A DNA stretch of 64,000 nucleotides, from assembly GCA_963751245.1 (NCBI GenBank), contig CAVVTR010000002.1:248001-312000 (forward strand), given 5' to 3'. Below the pieces are notes generated by a model. It was not told the origin of the DNA, did not search any database, and saw only the letters and a program-made list of their open reading frames with translations. This stretch comes from CAVVTR01 sp963751245 (GTDB lineage Bacteria > Acidobacteriota > Thermoanaerobaculia > Thermoanaerobaculales > Thermoanaerobaculaceae). The position numbers were made by a program, and so were the translations under genes. The first letter of the stretch is position 1; every line of letters starts with the position of its first letter. This document shows positions 62,527-64,000 of this stretch, piece by piece.

Positions 62527-63812
62527 TCGTCGGCGACCCGCGCGTCACCGTCGGCGCGGACGAGGTCACCGTCGCGGCCGAAGTCACGGTGGAGAGAGCG
62601 ATCAGGCCTTCAGACGACGGGCGGACCTATCCGCCGGAGCTCTACTTCGCGTTCCCGCGCGCCCTCGCGCCGTTCGTCGGCGACCGCGCCGACGCCTTCG
62701 CGGCCGCGCTGCTTCCCCTCGCCATGCGGCGCGGCGAGCGGCTCCGCCTGCGAGGGGACCTCTCCTGCCGGCTCGCGCATGGGTTGCGTGACTACCAGCG
62801 CATCCAGGCCACCTGGAAGCCGGACTTCTTCACGACCGTCCCGCTGGAGTGCGACGGGATCACCTGCCGCGCGCCGGACGAGGGGTCGGGCGCCGTCGGC
62901 AGCGCGTTCTCCGGCGGCGTCGACTCGTTCCACACGCTGTGGACGCACCTCGCCGCCAACGAGGCGTACGCCCCCTACGCGATCACCCACTGCCTGATGA
63001 TCAACGGCTTCGACGAGGACACGGACCTCGGGGAGACCGGCCGGTTCCGGGCGCTCCGGCAGGTCTACGAGCCCATGCTGGCCGAGCTCGGCCTCACCCT
63101 CCTGGTCGTCCGCACCAACCTGCGGCGGTTCATCGATCCCTGGATCCTCGAGCAGGCGTTCTCGGCATCGGTGGCCGCCTCCGCTCTGGCGCTGGGGGAC
63201 CTGTTCTCGCGCTTCTACCTTCCCTCCTCGGGAGTCTTCGCCGTGTACGCGGACGCCCGCGACGGCGGGCACCCCATGCTCGACCACCTCCTGAGCACGG
63301 AGACGATGGAGACCGTCCACGATGGCGGCCACCTCACCCGGATCGAGAAGACCGTGGCGCTGTCGCGCTGGCCGGTGACCTTCCACCGGCTGCGCGTGTG
63401 CTTCCGCCCGACCGACGCGCGGCCGGAGGCCGGGACTGTCGTCAACTGCTGTGCGTGTGAGAAGTGCCTCCGCACGATGGCGGCGCTGGAGGTGGCCGGA
63501 GCGCTGTCCCGCTACACGTGCTTCCCGCAGCCGCTCACCCGCCGGCGCATCCGGAGCACCGACTGCCGCCGGCCGGCGGCGAGGTTCTTCGCCGGCGAGA
63601 CCCGCCGCTACGCCAGGAGCGTGGGCCGCAGGGACGTGGCCCGCGACATGCGCCTGGCCGTGCTCCTGAGCATTACGGTCCGCCCCTGGCTCGCCCGCCT
63701 CGCCGCTTTCAGCCACGCCCTCCAGAGCCGCTCGAGGACGTACGCCGCCGCCGTCCGCCTTCCCAAGGCGTTCATCAGGCGGCTCGGCTGGGGCAGGGGC
63801 TGGCTGTACTGA
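62523..63812 (+). CDS. QueC-like PP-loop ATPase with zinc-type Cys cluster (paralogue B)
   Basis: 429 residues from GTG 62523, overlapping the methyltransferase stop by 4 bp. SGGVDS at 130-135; Cys293 and CCACEKC (Cys309, 310, 312, 315) then LRT. Close paralogue of 58243-59526 over the whole length, including the N-terminal domain (FVGDRADAFAAALLPLAM versus FVDDRADGFVAALLPLAM) and the KTVALSRWPVTF block. The two copies may act on different substrates or at two steps. Cytoplasmic, no membrane helix. Confidence 0.75.
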   Translation: MIVGDPRVTVGADEVTVAAEVTVERAIRPSDDGRTYPPELYFAFPRALAPFVGDRADAFAAALLPLAMRRGERLRLRGDLSCRLAHGLRDYQRIQATWKPDFFTTVPLECDGITCRAPDEGSGAVGSAFSGGVDSFHTLWTHLAANEAYAPYAITHCLMINGFDEDTDLGETGRFRALRQVYEPMLAELGLTLLVVRTNLRRFIDPWILEQAFSASVAASALALGDLFSRFYLPSSGVFAVYADARDGGHPMLDHLLSTETMETVHDGGHLTRIEKTVALSRWPVTFHRLRVCFRPTDARPEAGTVVNCCACEKCLRTMAALEVAGALSRYTCFPQPLTRRRIRSTDCRRPAARFFAGETRRYARSVGRRDVARDMRLAVLLSITVRPWLARLAAFSHALQSRSRTYAAAVRLPKAFIRRLGWGRGWLY

Positions 63813-63846
63813 GCCCGGCCGGGAGAGGGACGAGGCCGCGTTCCGG

Positions 63847-64000
63847 CTAGCGCCGCGCGCCGCGGACGATGCCGTGGTGCTCGTAGAAGCGGCGGATCCG
63901 GGGGTCGGCGAGGAGGCCTCCGTGCACCTGCAGGACCGCGAGGCCGGCGCCACCGTTCGCCTCGATGATGGTGAAGGAAGGCTCGGTGACCGCCACGTCC
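63847..64000 (-). CDS. Sugar-transfer-type ATP-grasp protein (C-terminus only)
   Basis: Partial; only 50 codons before the stop at 63847 are in the window. The visible end DVAVTEPSFTIIEANGG then AGLAVLQVHGGLLADPR and RRFYEHHGI fits the C-terminus of sugar-transfer-associated ATP-grasp proteins (pattern DVAxTxxGPxxIExNxGPGLxxLQ), where Glu and Asn bind Mg-ATP. Convergent with paralogue B, 34 bp apart. Such enzymes ligate a carboxylate to an amine. The body of the gene is outside the window. Confidence 0.6.
   Translation of the reverse strand, partial: DVAVTEPSFTIIEANGGAGLAVLQVHGGLLADPRIRRFYEHHGIVRGARR

Noticed and set aside
55877..64000. Anti-phage defence island of Qat or CBASS type
   Set aside because: QueC-like proteins occur in such systems, but no nucleotidyltransferase, QatA-type ATPase, TatD or effector gene is present; neighbours are glycan- and ligase-type.
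1..64000. tRNA, rRNA, CRISPR array, prophage or insertion sequence
   Set aside because: No cloverleaf with CCA end, no regularly spaced repeats and no transposase, integrase or phage structural gene was seen by eye.

Overview
The window is very GC-rich DNA (about 70% by eye). Its gene content fits a soil or sediment bacterium of the Acidobacteriota, perhaps close to Thermoanaerobaculia or Vicinamibacteria. This is inferred from the mix of Ser/Thr kinases fused to WD40/TolB or TPR modules, large secreted sortilin-type propellers, M28 and DUF885 peptidases, a 7TM-SpoIIE phosphatase, TorF-type porin and many DinB, VOC, YciI and YdeI genes. No rRNA, tRNA, CRISPR array, integrase or transposase was seen. 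Genes are mostly single units or short operons on both strands. Shine-Dalgarno motifs are clear at many starts, and several starts sit directly behind a TAnnnT -10-like box, so they may be leaderless.

Layout. 0-9.7 kb: truncated aspartyl-protease lipoprotein, group II decarboxylase, secreted rhodanese, NAD epimerase, a tiny one-TPR protein, VOC protein, an ABC-2 exporter pair and a B12/radical-SAM protein of the HpnP-like DUF4070 group. Two related inverted-repeat elements lie between convergent genes here. 9.7-17 kb: a PhnB-like gene relic, a sortilin-type propeller, a DUF4003 protein and a frameshifted kinase/WD40 receptor divergent from a kinase/TolB/TPR protein. 19-25 kb: two DinB proteins, an M28 carboxypeptidase and a SpoIIE phosphatase. 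25.5-29.7 kb: PAS-AraC regulator divergent from a glycyl-radical enzyme and its activase, most like trans-4-hydroxy-L-proline dehydratase (HypD). 29.7-37 kb: small enzymes and a second sortilin-type propeller. 37-41 kb: porin, ammonium transporter and an overlapping NarL-type two-component pair, with repeated motifs and a palindrome upstream of amtB. 41-56 kb: housekeeping and secreted hydrolases.

The right end (56-64 kb) is the most interesting part. One operon has a GNAT, a Mur-ligase-like enzyme, a QueC-like PP-loop enzyme and a GT39-like membrane protein, the last three joined by 4-bp start/stop overlaps. Divergent from it are a methyltransferase and a second QueC-like paralogue, also overlapping by 4 bp, followed by the end of a sugar-transfer-type ATP-grasp protein. 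Three unrelated ATP-dependent carboxylate-activating folds next to a membrane glycosyltransferase suggest an undescribed pathway that amidates or ligates groups onto a surface glycan or small molecule.

At least six otherwise intact genes carry a single-nucleotide frameshift (kinase 14.5 kb, DinB 20.7 kb, M28 21.5 kb, cupin 32.8 kb, 5'-nucleotidase 49.7 kb, Mur ligase 60.4 kb). This looks more like consensus indel error than gene decay, and literal ORF ends should be treated with care.
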